A DNA stretch of 64,000 bases. Origin: Nocardia cerradoensis NBRC 101014. GTDB lineage: Bacteria > Actinomycetota > Actinomycetes > Mycobacteriales > Mycobacteriaceae. How positions within the stretch are numbered: the first letter of the stretch is position 1; the number at the start of each line of letters is the position of its first letter. The notes under the pieces are model-generated. The model worked only from the letters and a program-made list of their open reading frames with translations, was not told the origin of the DNA and did not search any database. The position numbers and the translations under genes were made by a program. The stretch is from the NCBI RefSeq assembly GCF_000308535.1, contig NZ_BAFW01000146.1, forward strand, positions 62,001 to 126,000, read 5' to 3'. This document shows, in pieces, positions 63,714 through 64,000 of this stretch.

Positions 63714-63735
63714 GCGGACCGCCGTCATACACTCG

Positions 63736-63767
63736 CCGGAGGCCCGGTCGGCAGACCGGGCCTCCGG
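63736..63767. terminator. Perfect 14-bp hairpin terminator
   Basis: CCGGAGGCCCGGTC pairs with GACCGGGCCTCCGG around a GGCA loop, between the convergent TetR and aldehyde dehydrogenase genes. Confidence 0.8.
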
Positions 63768-63796
63768 TATCACGTTGTGGCCGAAGCCCGTTCGAG

Positions 63797-64000
63797 CTAT
63801 TGCTGCGCGGCCGGCATGTGCACGGTCTTGGTCTCGAAGAACTCCTCGAGCCCTTCGACGCCGCCCTCCCGACCGATTCCGGACTGCTTGTACCCGCCGA
63901 AGGGCAGCGTGAAGTCGATGACCGAACCGTTCACACTGACCGTTCCGGTGCGAATTCGTTGCGCCAGAGCGTAACCGCGATCCAGATCCTCGGTGTAAAT
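63797..64000 (-). CDS. Aldehyde dehydrogenase, C-terminal 67 residues (5' part beyond window)
   Basis: Reading the minus strand from the right edge gives an uninterrupted frame: YTEDLDRGYALAQRIRTGTV, SVNGSVIDFTLPFGGYKQSG, IGREGGVEGLEEFFETKTVH, then a TAG at 63797. This is the conserved C-terminus of NAD-dependent aldehyde dehydrogenases, with the GGYKQSGIGRE signature. The catalytic Cys lies outside the window. It may belong to the neighbouring acyl-CoA catabolic set. Confidence 0.85.
   Translation of the reverse strand: MYTEDLDRGYALAQRIRTGTVSVNGSVIDFTLPFGGYKQSGIGREGGVEGLEEFFETKTVHMPAAQQ

Overview
The window is high-G+C actinobacterial DNA with densely packed genes and many ATGA/GTGA stop-start overlaps. 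A close match to the mycobacterial dormancy ribosome factor RafH/DATIN, a soluble acyl-ACP desaturase, an ECF41-type sigma factor and several secreted lipases/hydrolases point to the Mycobacteriales, most likely Nocardia or a close relative. This is inferred from remembered protein families, not from a search.

Left part (1-9650): the 5' portion of a hopanoid-pathway dehydroxylase gene (hpnE-like), a small methyltransferase, a four-gene minus-strand operon (arylsulfotransferase-family protein plus a complete sulfonate/taurine-type ABC importer) divergent from a LacI-family regulator, a PRC-barrel/YsnF stress protein and a secreted alpha/beta hydrolase.

Centre-left (9900-24670): a compact aromatic (type II) polyketide cluster. 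It has an ActII-ORF4-like SARP regulator, an in-cluster acetyl-CoA carboxylase (accC, fused accDA, accB), KS-alpha/KS-beta/ACP, an ActVII-like didomain aromatase, an ActIV-like metallo-beta-lactamase-fold cyclase, an ActIII-like ketoreductase, an FAD hydroxylase, an alpha/beta hydrolase, an HxlR regulator and several small accessory proteins. The core is very close to the actinorhodin set and its chain-length residues predict an octaketide. The tailoring genes differ from act, and an ActVI-ORF1-like reductase is absent. TCGAG-type heptads in the two divergent promoters fit control by the SARP.

Middle (24700-36130): housekeeping and stress genes (RafH, acyl-ACP desaturase, PAS-ANTAR regulator, a repeat-containing Ala-rich protein, STAS protein, ABC1 kinase, secreted lipase, PucR-type regulator), then a TetR/AzoR/SugE module with two near-identical operators.

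Sugar operon (36228-43947, minus): GH15 glucosidase, glucose-6-phosphate-dehydrogenase-like enzyme with altered phosphate-binding residues, IlvD/Edd dehydratase, 2-hydroxyacid dehydrogenase, KDPG aldolase and KDG kinase. Together they look like a semi-phosphorylative Entner-Doudoroff route.

Right part (44190-64000): oxidoreductases, a DUF1254 protein, an NDH-2-like flavoprotein overlapping an ECF41 sigma factor, an MHS transporter, an accessory stretch (DHFR fragment, P450, frameshifted ORF, truncated integrase and a tRNA-Pro 3' fragment that is probably an old attachment site), and finally an acyl-CoA catabolic gene set (ligase, two crotonases, ferredoxin reductase, SDR, hydrolase, TetR, aldehyde dehydrogenase running off the right edge).
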